Positions 1 to 6,586 of a stretch of DNA of 6,586 nucleotides are shown piece after piece. The stretch's first letter is position 1. Every line of letters starts with the position of its first letter. The position numbers were made by a program, and so were the translations under genes. Under the pieces are notes generated by a model. That model was given only the letters and a program-made list of their open reading frames with translations, did not search any database and was not told the DNA's origin. The stretch is from positions 1 to 6,586 of the forward strand of contig WTKI01000308.1 in assembly GCA_011524425.1 (NCBI GenBank). The letters are read 5' to 3'. This DNA comes from Altererythrobacter sp. (GTDB taxonomy: Bacteria > Pseudomonadota > Alphaproteobacteria > Sphingomonadales > Sphingomonadaceae).

Positions 1-369
1 CCTCCTCCGGCGCCTGTGTGTAATACTGGCCCTTACATTGTGTTCTTTGACTGGGATCAGTCAGACATCACAGCTGAGGCGGCGACCATTCTGGACAATG
101 CGGTCACGGCATATGCCGATTGTGGCACAGCAAATGTGATGTTGGCTGGACACGCTGACCGTTCAGGTAGCGTAAGCTACAACATTGGCCTTGCTGAGCG
201 TCGTAACGAATCAGTCCAAGGCTACCTTGCTGGCCGGGGTGTTCCGGAAGATCGCATCTCAAGCGAAGCGTTTGGTGAATCTCAGCCTCGCGTACCGACC
301 GATGACGGCGTACGTGAACTGCAGAACCGCCGCGTTGAGATCACTTACGGCCCAGGTTCGGGCATGTAA
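1..369 (+). CDS. OmpA-family outer-membrane protein, C-terminal peptidoglycan-binding domain (5' end outside window)
   Basis: Only the last 122 codons are present; the frame is open to the left edge and begins in a proline-rich stretch (PPPAP), the usual linker between an N-terminal beta-barrel and the periplasmic OmpA domain. A GTG at 16 is in frame but is very unlikely to be the start, because the linker reads on through the edge. Within the visible part, IVFFDWDQSDIT (about residues 13-24) is the first strand of the fold. GHADRSGS...YN...LAERR (about 50-68) carries the Asp (53) and Arg (68) that in this family bind diaminopimelate of peptidoglycan, and NRRVEI (109-114) closes the domain. 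Cys7 and Cys41 may form a disulfide. The family role is anchoring the outer membrane to the cell wall. The upstream part could be a porin-like barrel, but it is not seen here. A terminator follows 28 bases after the stop. Confidence 0.93.
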   Translation, partial: PPPAPVCNTGPYIVFFDWDQSDITAEAATILDNAVTAYADCGTANVMLAGHADRSGSVSYNIGLAERRNESVQGYLAGRGVPEDRISSEAFGESQPRVPTDDGVRELQNRRVEITYGPGSGM

Positions 370-397
370 GTTCAGCTCAGTCGCTGACATTTTTGAG

Positions 398-428
398 AAG
401 GGTCGGAGCAATCCGGCCCTTTTCTTTT
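398..428 (+). terminator. Rho-independent terminator of the OmpA-family gene
   Basis: A 10-base-pair stem (AAGGGTCGGA at 398-407 pairing with TCCGGCCCTT at 412-421, one G-U wobble) closes a GCAA loop of the stable GNRA class and runs straight into a T-rich tail (TTCTTTT, 422-428). It lies just after the OmpA stop codon. On the opposite strand no T tract follows the stem, so it should act only on plus-strand transcription. Confidence 0.88.
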
Positions 429-472
429 GCGCCTTTTGGATTGCGCTTCTATCTCAGACCATCTCTTCGACA

Positions 473-598
473 TTAGGCCATCGCTTCGATCTCGATGCGA
501 ACGTCCGTGGCGCCGAAGCCTGCAGAGCGCCAAGCCATCGGCATACAGGAATGCTTCCAAGGTTTATGCTCGACGCTAGCGCTGGAGCCTACCAAACC
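473..598 (-). pseudogene. possible remnant of a RidA/YjgF-like gene (C-terminal tail only)
   Basis: In the gap between the two convergent transcription units the minus strand has a 41-codon open frame bounded by stops and without a convincing start or ribosome binding site. Its last 18 residues, RSAGFGATDVRIEIEAMA, resemble the end of RidA-family enamine/imine deaminases, which typically finish with a pattern like ARSAVGV...VEIEAIA. The residues before it (HKPWKHSCMP) do not match the family and no RidA N-terminus is visible upstream, where the MFS gene ends. I read it as a possible decayed fragment; a chance resemblance in such a short peptide is a serious alternative. The rest of the 430-644 gap shows nothing else that I can support. 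Confidence 0.22.
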
Positions 599-644
599 TT
601 ACGCTGCAGCCAGGCACAAAGTATCTCGTTCGGGCAATGTCAGC

Positions 645-2282
645 CTATTTGGTCGGCTCACCTGCAGCCCTTGCTCTATCCAGCACTGAAGCATTGGCGT
701 CCGGGACCAGCTTGAGGGCCGCCAACAAGAGGGCTAGGCCCAAAGGCGTGATCCACAGCGTGGCGAGCACTCCTGCACTCAAATCTCCATCGTTTTGAGC
801 AGAAACGTAGCCGGCCGTGTATGGGCCAAGCGCTAAACCAACCAAAGTGGTGGCTAGAAAAAACGTCGCGGTTGCGGTCCCGCGCATTCTAGGAAGAACC
901 AAAGCCTGGCTGCTCGCAGCCGCCGCACCGAGCGCTGAGGCCGCCAAAGCCCCCACAACGGCGTTGAGGATCAAAAACAGCGCGAAACTATCGGTCGTGT
1001 ATTGCACAATCGCGAATGGGATTGGACTAAGCAGCCCGAAAAGCACGACCCAAATTCTGCCAGATTGCGTCTTCTCAAAGAGAGCATCTGCCATGCGTCC
1101 GCCGAGAATCACTCCGAGAAAACCGCCGGCCGCGCCGCCCCCGCCAAGCCAGAAGCCAAGTTCCGCTTTGGACACATCGAAAACGCGCTCGGCATAGGGG
1201 GCGCCCCAATAAGAAGCGGAATAAGCCATAAAAGCGACTGTGCCATATCCCAAGATAGTGCACAGGAATGCAGGCGATCCCCAAGTTAGAGCGAATGTCG
1301 GGTAGTCCCGAACCCTCAAAGCACTGGCCCAAGAGAATACCGCGTAATATCCAATTGCTAGCAAGAACCACTGATCGGTGATGGCTGGTAGTTGAGCGCC
1401 GACCAAATTCCCTAACCCCGCGACGATCAATCCTTCACCGGAATCAAGCCAGATCGTAAGAAAGTGCGCGACGACAAATGTGCCAAAAAATACTGCGATG
1501 TTTGCTAGCAGGCTCTTTGCGCCGCGCTCGCCTGCCCCAAAGAATGTAAAGCCGGGAATGATCGTGTAGAGTTCTTTGACGAATCCGCGAAACGGCTGCG
1601 GATCTTCTGGTGTCGCCATACCGTCGATCGCGCCGCGGACCGGCTCGCGTAGAGTTAGCACCCAAATCGCCAAGAGCAATCCAGGTATTCCGACCGCAAT
1701 AAATGCCGCTTGCCAACCAGCAAGGCCAAGTACTGGATCACCGTCTGGAAATTCTGTGTTCCATTGGTCGACTATCAATCCTCCAATAGCCAGCGAGACT
1801 CCGCCCCCGATATAGAGGCCGGAGCTATATATCGCGAGAGCAGTCGCGCGCAGTCTCGCTGGAAACCAGTCGGAAATAAGGGAATAAGCGGAGGGACTCG
1901 CGGTCGCTTCGCCAACACCCACTCCAATTCTTGCTACAGTTAAAGTCGCTGCGTCACGCGCGAACCCTGAAACAGCAGTCATGGCGGACCAAAGGGTCAG
2001 CCCGATAGTCATCAATCTGATACGCTTCCAACTGTCTGCCAACTTGCCCAAGGGAATGCCAAACAGCGCATAGAAAATGGCAAAGGCCGTTCCATAAAGG
2101 AAACCAAGATAAGCATCGTCGACACCGAGATCTGCTTTGATATCATTTGCGAGAATTGAAAGAATTTGACGGTCGATAAAGTTCAAAACATATACCAGAA
2201 CCAAGACGCTCAAGGCGTACCAGCTGTACGCTGGTACAGGTGCGTCTCGCTCAGAGCCAGCCTCTGGCTGTTCGTCTGTCAT
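645..2282 (-). CDS. MFS transporter, spinster-like, about 545 aa
   Basis: This is an inner-membrane secondary carrier of the major facilitator superfamily. The first helix carries NFIDRQILSIL (residues 34-44), typical of spinster-type members. Motif A is GKLADSWKR (79-87) after helix 2, with a partial second copy GGRMAD (394-399) after helix 8. Hydrophobic segments lie near 22-42, 56-79, 90-108, 112-136, 146-171 and 190-211, then, after a hydrophilic stretch, two extra ones near 257-279 and 304-322, then 338-360, 373-398, 410-428, 433-457, 468-493 and 503-526. That suggests 14 helices instead of 12 and explains a length above the usual 400-450 residues. The start at 2282 is chosen because a strong ribosome binding site precedes it; the frame extends to 2375 but would overlap queC. 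It begins 26 bases after queC and is probably cotranscribed with it. The substrate cannot be told from sequence. Confidence 0.92.
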   Translation of the reverse strand: MTDEQPEAGSERDAPVPAYSWYALSVLVLVYVLNFIDRQILSILANDIKADLGVDDAYLGFLYGTAFAIFYALFGIPLGKLADSWKRIRLMTIGLTLWSAMTAVSGFARDAATLTVARIGVGVGEATASPSAYSLISDWFPARLRATALAIYSSGLYIGGGVSLAIGGLIVDQWNTEFPDGDPVLGLAGWQAAFIAVGIPGLLLAIWVLTLREPVRGAIDGMATPEDPQPFRGFVKELYTIIPGFTFFGAGERGAKSLLANIAVFFGTFVVAHFLTIWLDSGEGLIVAGLGNLVGAQLPAITDQWFLLAIGYYAVFSWASALRVRDYPTFALTWGSPAFLCTILGYGTVAFMAYSASYWGAPYAERVFDVSKAELGFWLGGGGAAGGFLGVILGGRMADALFEKTQSGRIWVVLFGLLSPIPFAIVQYTTDSFALFLILNAVVGALAASALGAAAASSQALVLPRMRGTATATFFLATTLVGLALGPYTAGYVSAQNDGDLSAGVLATLWITPLGLALLLAALKLVPDANASVLDRARAAGEPTK

Positions 2283-2286
2283 AGTC

Positions 2287-2294
2287 TCTCCCTT
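2287..2294 (-). promoter_or_regulatory. ribosome binding site of the MFS gene
   Basis: AAGGGAGA lies 4 bases before the ATG at 2282, with its AGGGAG core ending 5 bases from the start. It decides the start against an upstream in-frame codon at 2375, which would lie inside the queC coding sequence. Confidence 0.75.
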
Positions 2295-2308
2295 ACTGGC
2301 CGTTTCTT

Positions 2309-3007
2309 TCAATTCGCATATAGGGTCGTATCTTCCAACCCTGCATCTGCGAAGCCTTGCTTGCGCAATCGGCAAGAGTCACACAGACCGCAAGCAACGC
2401 CATCCGGCGTCGGATCATAGCAAGACCATGACCAGCTAGGATCGAGATCCAACCGAATGCACTCGCGGGCGATATCTGCTTTGCTATGGTGCTGCAGTGG
2501 TGCTCGAATTCTTATGGCGGAATCTTCGACGCCTGCCTTTGTCCCAAGCCGAGCTGTCTCGGCAAAGCTTGCTATAAATTCGGGGCGACAGTCGGGATAG
2601 CCGGAATAATCTAAGGCGTTGACTCCGATGAAAACGTCTTGTGCGTTGCTTGCTTCGGCACAAGCAATCGTAAGCGACAAGAATACTAAATTGCGTGCTG
2701 GCACATATGTGACTGGAATGTCATTTCCAACCCCGCCTTTTGGCACCGCTAGGTCATCAGTCAGAGCCGATCCGCCAAATGATCGTAAGTCCAGGTCAAG
2801 CACACTGTGAGAAATCGCCCCAAGTTCATTTGCGATGTTTCGCGCGGCATCAATTTCACATGCGTGGCGCTGGCCATAGCTGATGGTTAAAGCATGAACT
2901 GCGAAACCTTGCTCCATGGCAAGCGCTGCAGTCACCATAGAATCGAGCCCACCCGAGAGAAGTACGACTGCGGTCGATACATATGGCCGATCTTGTGGAA
3001 TTCCCAT
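2309..3007 (-). CDS. queC: 7-cyano-7-deazaguanine (preQ0) synthase QueC
   Basis: QueC converts 7-carboxy-7-deazaguanine to preQ0 with ammonia and ATP, a cytosolic step toward queuosine in tRNA. The 232-residue protein has the family's usual length. The ATP-binding PP-loop is SGGLDS (residues 18-23), followed by the conserved SYGQRH (43-48). VPARNLVFLS (102-111), GVNALDYSGYPDCRPEF (128-144) and the C-terminal SCYDP...ACGLCDSC segment follow. The zinc ligands are Cys196, Cys206, Cys209 and Cys212, all present. The ATG at 3007 is the only sensible start: an in-frame TAA sits nine bases upstream, although the ribosome binding site is weak. It lies 48 bases after the small secreted-protein gene and 26 bases before the MFS gene. 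The other queuosine genes (queD, queE, folE) are not in this window. Confidence 0.97.
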   Translation of the reverse strand: MGIPQDRPYVSTAVVLLSGGLDSMVTAALAMEQGFAVHALTISYGQRHACEIDAARNIANELGAISHSVLDLDLRSFGGSALTDDLAVPKGGVGNDIPVTYVPARNLVFLSLTIACAEASNAQDVFIGVNALDYSGYPDCRPEFIASFAETARLGTKAGVEDSAIRIRAPLQHHSKADIARECIRLDLDPSWSWSCYDPTPDGVACGLCDSCRLRKQGFADAGLEDTTLYAN

Positions 3008-3055
3008 AAGCCACGCTTACCGCAAGTGGAGTAAACTGCAATCGCTGTTGTAGCC

Positions 3056-3472
3056 TCAGGAGCAATTGCCAGTGCGGCGGGCCTCCGCAAAAAACTCGAA
3101 CGGGCGGCCGTCCGCAAATCCTTGACTGCTTAACTGCACCAATGAACGTGTTTCGCGACGCACAGTCGTCCGACCATAACCATCACCGCGGCATGAATAC
3201 TGAACAGTGGCTTCCTGAGCATCGTTAGTCACAACCACTTGTTTGCAGCCCTGCCTACCATGACGCAGCTGCATCAGCTCTTGCCCAGAACGCAAACAGA
3301 CTTTGCGGGTTGCTGAGCCATCACGAAAACGCACAGTCCATTCGCCTTTATCAAGCGCTCCGAATACTGCGAGTTTCGAATTCTGAGCTGCAATAGGATT
3401 CCCCATAAACGCGGCACCACCCGCAAACGCGAGAGCGCAAGTCATTAGAAAGGTCTTGGCCTTAGCCATCAT
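3056..3472 (-). CDS. small exported protein of unknown function, four conserved-looking cysteines (DUF3617-like)
   Basis: About 138 residues. The N-terminus is a typical Sec signal peptide: basic MMAKAK, a hydrophobic core (8-22) and a probable cleavage site after the Ala-Ala-Gln near residue 30. The mature part begins with a GEWTVRFRDG-like strand (43-52), reminiscent of the 'G-x-W-E' opening of DUF3617 proteins. It also has four cysteines (59, 76, 94, 137) that could form two disulfides in the periplasm, and the motif SCRGDGYGRT (93-102). I recall similar proteins in sphingomonads, but no biochemical function is known to me and the DUF assignment is tentative. The frame extends upstream to 3538; the start at 3472 (or the next codon, 3469) is preferred for its ribosome binding site and because it puts the signal peptide at the N-terminus. 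It lies between hslO and queC, in the same direction. Confidence 0.8.
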   Translation of the reverse strand: MMAKAKTFLMTCALAFAGGAAFMGNPIAAQNSKLAVFGALDKGEWTVRFRDGSATRKVCLRSGQELMQLRHGRQGCKQVVVTNDAQEATVQYSCRGDGYGRTTVRRETRSLVQLSSQGFADGRPFEFFAEARRTGNCS

Positions 3473-3475
3473 GGT

Positions 3476-3482
3476 CTTTCCC
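3476..3482 (-). promoter_or_regulatory. ribosome binding site of the small exported protein
   Basis: GGGAAAG lies 3 bases before the tandem ATG ATG at 3472/3469 (6 bases before the second). It supports a start here and not at the in-frame ATGs at 3484 or 3538, which would add a basic extension in front of the signal peptide. Which of the two tandem ATGs is used cannot be decided. Confidence 0.55.
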
Positions 3483-3527
3483 ATCGCACTGTACCGCGCC
3501 CGCCTTTGGATCAGACGCTTTACATGT

Positions 3528-3556
3528 ATTGTACGCATTACACCGGTGGCGATAAA
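3528..3556 (-). promoter_or_regulatory. candidate sigma-70 promoter before the small exported protein
   Basis: On the minus strand TTTATC (3551-3556) and TACAAT (3528-3533) are separated by 17 bases, as a -35 and -10 pair should be. The -10 matches the consensus at five of six positions and the -35 at only three. It lies in the 117-base gap after hslO and would give an untranslated leader of about 50 bases. The spacing is right but the -35 is poor, so this is a candidate only. Confidence 0.3.
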
Positions 3557-3589
3557 CCGTTGCTTAACAGCGGCAGACCGTTTATTTTA

Positions 3590-4510
3590 CTAAAGGGATA
3601 GGGGGAATTCTCGAGAGCAGAAGGCGCAGTCCACCACGATATCTCCTGCTTCGTTACGCATAGTTTCGCGTTCCGCCTCTGGAAAGCGCGACAAAACAGA
3701 CTGGTAATGTTCGATTGAGCAACGGCAGCCGCGACTGAGTTTTGCGCCTGACTGAACGTTGATCTGATCCTCCTCATGATAGAGCCGCCAAACCACGCCT
3801 TCCATAGAAAGCGCAGGATCAAGCAGCTCTGCATGGCTTAGTGTACCGCCAACTATGGAGATATGCTCCCAGTCAGGATGGTCAAGGCGGACATGCAAAC
3901 GCTCGCGCCCCTGTTCTCCGTCGGCCAAATGCTGCACCAGCATACCTGCTGCCGAGCAGCCATGTTTTCCGCTTTGCACTGCAACACGAATAAGCGTTGG
4001 TACTTGCTCGGACTGCACGAAGTAGCGCTCACACGCTTCGCTCAAGCTGTTGCCTTCAAGCGGAACAATCCCTTGATAGCGATTACCTCTATTGCCTAGT
4101 GATTGTTCCGGTCCCGTTTCAAATGTGACGGCTAAATGCCCTTGTCCGAACAGCGCGTTGAGCGTCGGATTCGCGCCTAATCCGGCTAGCTGAGATTGAT
4201 CGAACTCAGCATAGCCGCGAATCTCACCCCCACGAAAATCAACCACAAGTAACCGCACAATACCGCTTTGCGTTTGTGCTTGCATGGTCAACTGGCCGCC
4301 ATTTTTGAGCAGGCCGCCCATCAACGTGCAAAGCACCAAAGCTTCTGCAAGCAAGTGCTTTATCGCCGCAGGATAGTCATGCGCGGAGAGTACGCTGTCT
4401 ACCACATCATCGAGGCGCGCGATCCGTCCGCGCGCATTGCGCCGCGGCAAGGAAAACCCGAGGAGTTGGTCAGAAAATGTCTCAGGCATCGGTGTCGAAG
4501 AAGTCGTCAT
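3590..4510 (-). CDS. hslO: redox-regulated molecular chaperone Hsp33
   Basis: Hsp33 is a cytosolic holdase that is inactive while its C-terminal cysteines bind zinc, and is switched on when oxidants such as hypochlorite make them form disulfides. The 306-residue protein matches the family from the N-terminal RNARGRIARLDDVVDSVLSAHDYP (residues 25-47) on. Further family segments are the GEIRGY strand (95-100), NPTLNALFGQGHLAVTF (114-130), YQGIVPLEG (145-153) and ERYFVQSEQVPT (161-172). The redox switch is complete: Cys262-x-Cys264, thirty residues, then Cys295-x-x-Cys298, the same spacing as I recall for the E. coli protein. The start is uncertain. No good ribosome binding site precedes the ATG at 4510, the ATG at 4489 or a GTG at 4576; 4510 is chosen from family N-terminus length. 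The gene follows argF by 84 bases, an arrangement I recall from other alphaproteobacteria. Its stop codon is TAG followed at once by TAA. Confidence 0.96.
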   Translation of the reverse strand: MTTSSTPMPETFSDQLLGFSLPRRNARGRIARLDDVVDSVLSAHDYPAAIKHLLAEALVLCTLMGGLLKNGGQLTMQAQTQSGIVRLLVVDFRGGEIRGYAEFDQSQLAGLGANPTLNALFGQGHLAVTFETGPEQSLGNRGNRYQGIVPLEGNSLSEACERYFVQSEQVPTLIRVAVQSGKHGCSAAGMLVQHLADGEQGRERLHVRLDHPDWEHISIVGGTLSHAELLDPALSMEGVVWRLYHEEDQINVQSGAKLSRGCRCSIEHYQSVLSRFPEAERETMRNEAGDIVVDCAFCSREFPLSL

Positions 4511-4575
4511 GTCGAACCATATGGCGAGCGATATGTCATTTGTAAGGCCTACAGGTGCGATGCAGCATCCGCCCA

Positions 4576-4593
4576 CGACCGCTTGAGCGGCCG
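4576..4593 (-). repeat. inverted repeat (hairpin) between argF and hslO
   Basis: In the minus-strand transcript a seven-base-pair stem (CGGCCGC with GCGGTCG, one G-U wobble) closes a TCAA loop, starting one base after the argF stop codon. No T tract follows, so it is not a normal intrinsic terminator. It might protect the 3' end of the upstream message or lower read-through into hslO; both are inference. Confidence 0.35.
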
Positions 4594-4594
4594 G

Positions 4595-5557
4595 CTAACC
4601 CAGCAATCCGAACGCCCATAACAGGATCGACTTTTGCGCGTGGATTCGGTTTTCTGCTTCGTCAAACACAACCGATCGTGGGCCCTCAAAAACGCCTTCA
4701 CTGACTTCATCGCCGACATGGGCTGGCAAGCAGTGCAGAAATATGGCCTCAGGCTTTGCCTGTGCCATTAGCGCTTCATTGACTTGATAAGGAGCCATCG
4801 CCGCGCGCTTTTCCGCAGCGTCAGCCTGCCCCATGGATATCCAGGTATCAGTCACCAGCACATCAGCGCCCATCGCTGCTGCGCCTGCATTTTGGGTAAG
4901 TGTGACAGTCGAGCCCCCTTCGCGAGCCATCTCCACAAACTCCGCCTCAGGCTCATAACCTGCGGGCGTTGCGACGCGCACATTGAACTTCATCAAGGCA
5001 GCCGCTTCCAGGATCGAGTGCAACACATTATTGCCATCGCCAAACCAAGCAACTTCAAGGCCGGGCAAGGACTTCTTGTGTTCGATAACCGTCAGCAAAT
5101 CGGCAACGATCTGGCACGGATGTGACCGATCAGTCAGACCATTAATGACGGGCACATGTGCGTGTTTCGCAAGCTCCAACGCTTTCGCGTGATCGTCGGT
5201 GCGGATCATGATCGCATCGACCATGCGGCTCAGCACGCGCGCGGTGTCAGCAATCGTCTCGCCTCGGCCAAGCTGGCTGGTGGCGCTATCGAGGATCAAG
5301 CAGCTTCCGCCCAATTGCCGCATGGCAATGTCAAAGCTGACCCTGGTTCGAGTTGAATTCTTCTCAAAGATCATTGCAAGGACGCGGCCTTCCAGCGGCT
5401 TATCAGCGTCGGACTGGCCTTTGGCCCAACCTTTGCGCGCGGCCTTGCGATCAATCGCGTCATTAATCATCGCAGCAATCGCATTGCCGCCAGCATCAGA
5501 CAGATCGAGGAAATTCTGAACGGCTGGGGCCAAATCCAATGGGCTTGCATGCACCAT
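4595..5557 (-). CDS. argF: ornithine carbamoyltransferase
   Basis: This cytosolic enzyme joins carbamoyl phosphate and L-ornithine to give L-citrulline in arginine biosynthesis. The 320-residue protein is of normal length with all signature elements. The carbamoyl-phosphate loop is STRTR (residues 68-72), with GRGE at 97-100. HPCQ (146-149) follows, then the ornithine-binding DTWISMG (237-243) with its SMG loop, and the catalytic HCLPA (275-279). The hydrophilic insert [17 protein letters not shown] (38-54) resembles that of alphaproteobacterial ArgF. The N-carbamoyl-L-ornithine assignment is favoured over aspartate carbamoyltransferase by the SMG loop and HCLPA. The start ATG shares one base with the argD stop (TGATG) and has its own GGAG site, so translation is probably coupled to argD. 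Confidence 0.98.
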   Translation of the reverse strand: MVHASPLDLAPAVQNFLDLSDAGGNAIAAMINDAIDRKAARKGWAKGQSDADKPLEGRVLAMIFEKNSTRTRVSFDIAMRQLGGSCLILDSATSQLGRGETIADTARVLSRMVDAIMIRTDDHAKALELAKHAHVPVINGLTDRSHPCQIVADLLTVIEHKKSLPGLEVAWFGDGNNVLHSILEAAALMKFNVRVATPAGYEPEAEFVEMAREGGSTVTLTQNAGAAAMGADVLVTDTWISMGQADAAEKRAAMAPYQVNEALMAQAKPEAIFLHCLPAHVGDEVSEGVFEGPRSVVFDEAENRIHAQKSILLWAFGLLG

Positions 5558-6586
5558 CAGTTCGACTCCGCTGAATAGCTTGCTGCACCTGCTGAGAGCT
5601 TCTCAAAAAACTCATCGATCTCAGCATCGCCAATCACCAGGGGGGGGAGCACACGCAGCGTATTGTCGCCCGCAGCCACACACAGCAATTCGTGATTGTC
5701 GCGCAGATGCACAAAGAATGGCCTGCTCTCCACCTTCATCTTGATGCCGAGCATCAGACCCTTGCCTCGAACAAGTTCGAACAGCTCTGGGTAGTTTCCG
5801 ATGAACTGCTCCAGCCGCGCACGCAGCCGCTCGCCCTTTTCGCGAACGCTTGCTAAAAACTCTTCATTCGCCACAGCATCCATCACCGCGCTACCTGCGG
5901 CCATAGCTAGTGGATTGCCTCCATATGTGGAGCCATGCGTGCCAAATGTCATACCGCGCGCCGCCTTTTCTGTTGCGAGACACGCACCGAGAGGGAATCC
6001 CCCCCCGATACCTTTCGCTGTAGCCACAATGTCAGGCGTAATGCCGTATTGTTCATAAGCGTATAAAGTGCCTGTGCGCGCAACGCCGCATTGCACTTCA
6101 TCGAGCACCAGCATGAGATCGTTTTCATCCGCCAGCTTGCGCAGACCTTGCATGAATTCATCTGATGCAGGCCGGATACCGCCTTCGCCTTGAATCGGTT
6201 CAACCAGGAAACCGGCTGTATTCGGTCCCATCAACGCTTTGGCCGAATCCAGATTGTCGAACTCGGCATATTTGAAACCTGCAAGCAGCGGCGAGAAACC
6301 GTGATGCATCTTTTCCTGATTAGACGCACTGATGGTCGCCATAGTGCGCCCGTGAAAAGCATTGGCAAAGGTGATCAATTCAAACCTCGACGTGTCACCT
6401 TCGTGTTGATGATAAGCGCGCGCGGTCTTGATCGCAGTTTCTACCGCTTCTGCGCCTGAATTGGTGAAAAAGACTGTGTCAGCAAAGGTGTTATCGACTA
6501 GCTGCTGAGCAAGCTTTTCGCCTTGAGGGCTACCATACAGGTTCGAGACATGCATCAGAGTCTCTGCTTGCTCTTGGATCGCGGAG
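5557..6586 (-). CDS. argD: acetylornithine aminotransferase (N-terminus outside window)
   Basis: A PLP-dependent class III aminotransferase converting N-acetylglutamate semialdehyde to N-acetylornithine with glutamate as amino donor; many ArgD enzymes also act as the DapC aminotransferase of lysine synthesis. About 342 C-terminal residues are visible. The ATG at 6555 is internal: the frame stays open to the edge with [10 protein letters not shown] before MHVSNLYG, as in the family, so roughly 50 N-terminal residues are missing. Motifs in order are [12 protein letters not shown] (about visible residues 42-53), AFHGRT (76-81), EPIQGEGG (129-136) and [12 protein letters not shown] (161-172), whose Asp should contact the PLP ring nitrogen. 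[13 protein letters not shown] (189-201) contains the PLP lysine (codon 6013-6015), and [11 protein letters not shown] (217-227) follows. It is the first visible gene of an argD-argF pair. Two eight-base G:C runs lie inside it. Succinylornithine or 4-aminobutyrate aminotransferase are alternatives, made unlikely by the argF partner. Confidence 0.97.
   Translation of the reverse strand, partial: SAIQEQAETLMHVSNLYGSPQGEKLAQQLVDNTFADTVFFTNSGAEAVETAIKTARAYHQHEGDTSRFELITFANAFHGRTMATISASNQEKMHHGFSPLLAGFKYAEFDNLDSAKALMGPNTAGFLVEPIQGEGGIRPASDEFMQGLRKLADENDLMLVLDEVQCGVARTGTLYAYEQYGITPDIVATAKGIGGGFPLGACLATEKAARGMTFGTHGSTYGGNPLAMAAGSAVMDAVANEEFLASVREKGERLRARLEQFIGNYPELFELVRGKGLMLGIKMKVESRPFFVHLRDNHELLCVAAGDNTLRVLPPLVIGDAEIDEFFEKLSAGAASYSAESN
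5566..5569 (-). promoter_or_regulatory. ribosome binding site of argF inside the argD 3' end
   Basis: GGAG lies within the last codons of argD, 8 bases before the argF ATG at 5557, which overlaps the argD stop by one base. This spacing supports the argF start and coupled translation. Confidence 0.6.
5640..5647 (+). repeat. eight-base G run inside argD
   Basis: Read on the minus strand this C8 run encodes the Leu-Pro-Pro-Leu of the conserved RVLPPLVIG segment of ArgD. The frame is intact as written; a gain or loss of one base would truncate or alter the last 30 or so residues. Confidence 0.9.
5999..6006 (+). repeat. eight-base C run inside argD, next to the PLP lysine codon
   Basis: Read on the minus strand this G8 run encodes the three glycines of KGIGGGFP, only a few codons after the PLP-binding lysine. 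The frame is intact as written; slippage here would destroy the enzyme. Confidence 0.9.

Noticed and set aside
571..585. Palindrome CGCTAGCG near the middle of the intergenic gap.
   Set aside because: Too short, with no loop or T tract; nothing around it supports an operator or a terminator.
589..696. A plus-strand frame reading NLTLQPGTKYLVR and onwards.
   Set aside because: It looks protein-like for a few residues but most of it is antisense to the end of the MFS gene and there is no start or ribosome binding site.
817..1197. Long open frames opposite the MFS gene.
   Set aside because: They are rich in Pro, Ala, Lys and Ser in no recognisable pattern, lack start signals, and sit antisense to a gene with clear family motifs.
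645..3007. A base-composition shift suggesting transfer of queC and the MFS gene.
   Set aside because: Hand counts of single 60-base lines gave about 29-31 G+C in most lines sampled here, with one at 39, but also 32-34 in argD; only argF lines were clearly higher (39-42). The difference is too small and too sparsely sampled to claim transfer.
3008..3055. A possible preQ1 riboswitch or other leader before queC.
   Set aside because: The gap is only 48 bases, holds just a weak imperfect hairpin (CCAC with GTGG), and shows no preQ1-I type sequence.
3541..3590. A possible terminator after hslO.
   Set aside because: The best stem (CCGCTG with CAACGG in the minus-strand RNA) contains a C-A mismatch and no T tract follows.

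Overview
The window looks like ordinary chromosomal DNA from an alphaproteobacterium, most probably of the Sphingomonadales (Erythrobacter-like). This rests on the style of the OmpA tail, the argD-argF-hslO gene order and the small secreted protein next to hslO. I recognise these from general family knowledge and could not check them by search. No RNA gene, insertion sequence, CRISPR array or prophage gene is visible.

Left end (1-430, plus strand): the last 122 codons of an OmpA-family outer-membrane protein, which is the peptidoglycan-binding domain, followed by a clear intrinsic terminator. From about 430 to 644 there is no intact gene. This stretch separates the plus-strand OmpA gene from a convergent block, and the minus strand carries a short reading frame whose C-terminus resembles a RidA/YjgF tail, possibly a gene remnant.

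From 645 to the right end every gene lies on the minus strand, so transcription runs right to left: argD (cut by the window edge), argF, hslO, a small exported protein of unknown function, queC, and a spinster-type MFS transporter. argD and argF share one base (TGATG) and make consecutive parts of arginine biosynthesis: acetylornithine aminotransferase, then ornithine carbamoyltransferase. hslO (Hsp33, the redox-activated chaperone) follows after 84 bases. The small secreted protein, queC (preQ0 synthesis for queuosine) and the MFS gene follow with gaps of 117, 48 and 26 bases. They could be a second transcription unit, because a weak promoter candidate lies between hslO and the small gene.

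I found no convincing undescribed multi-gene system. The items most worth a second look are the conserved-looking four-cysteine secreted protein, the extended MFS carrier sitting directly behind queC, the possible RidA remnant, and two eight-base G:C runs inside argD.
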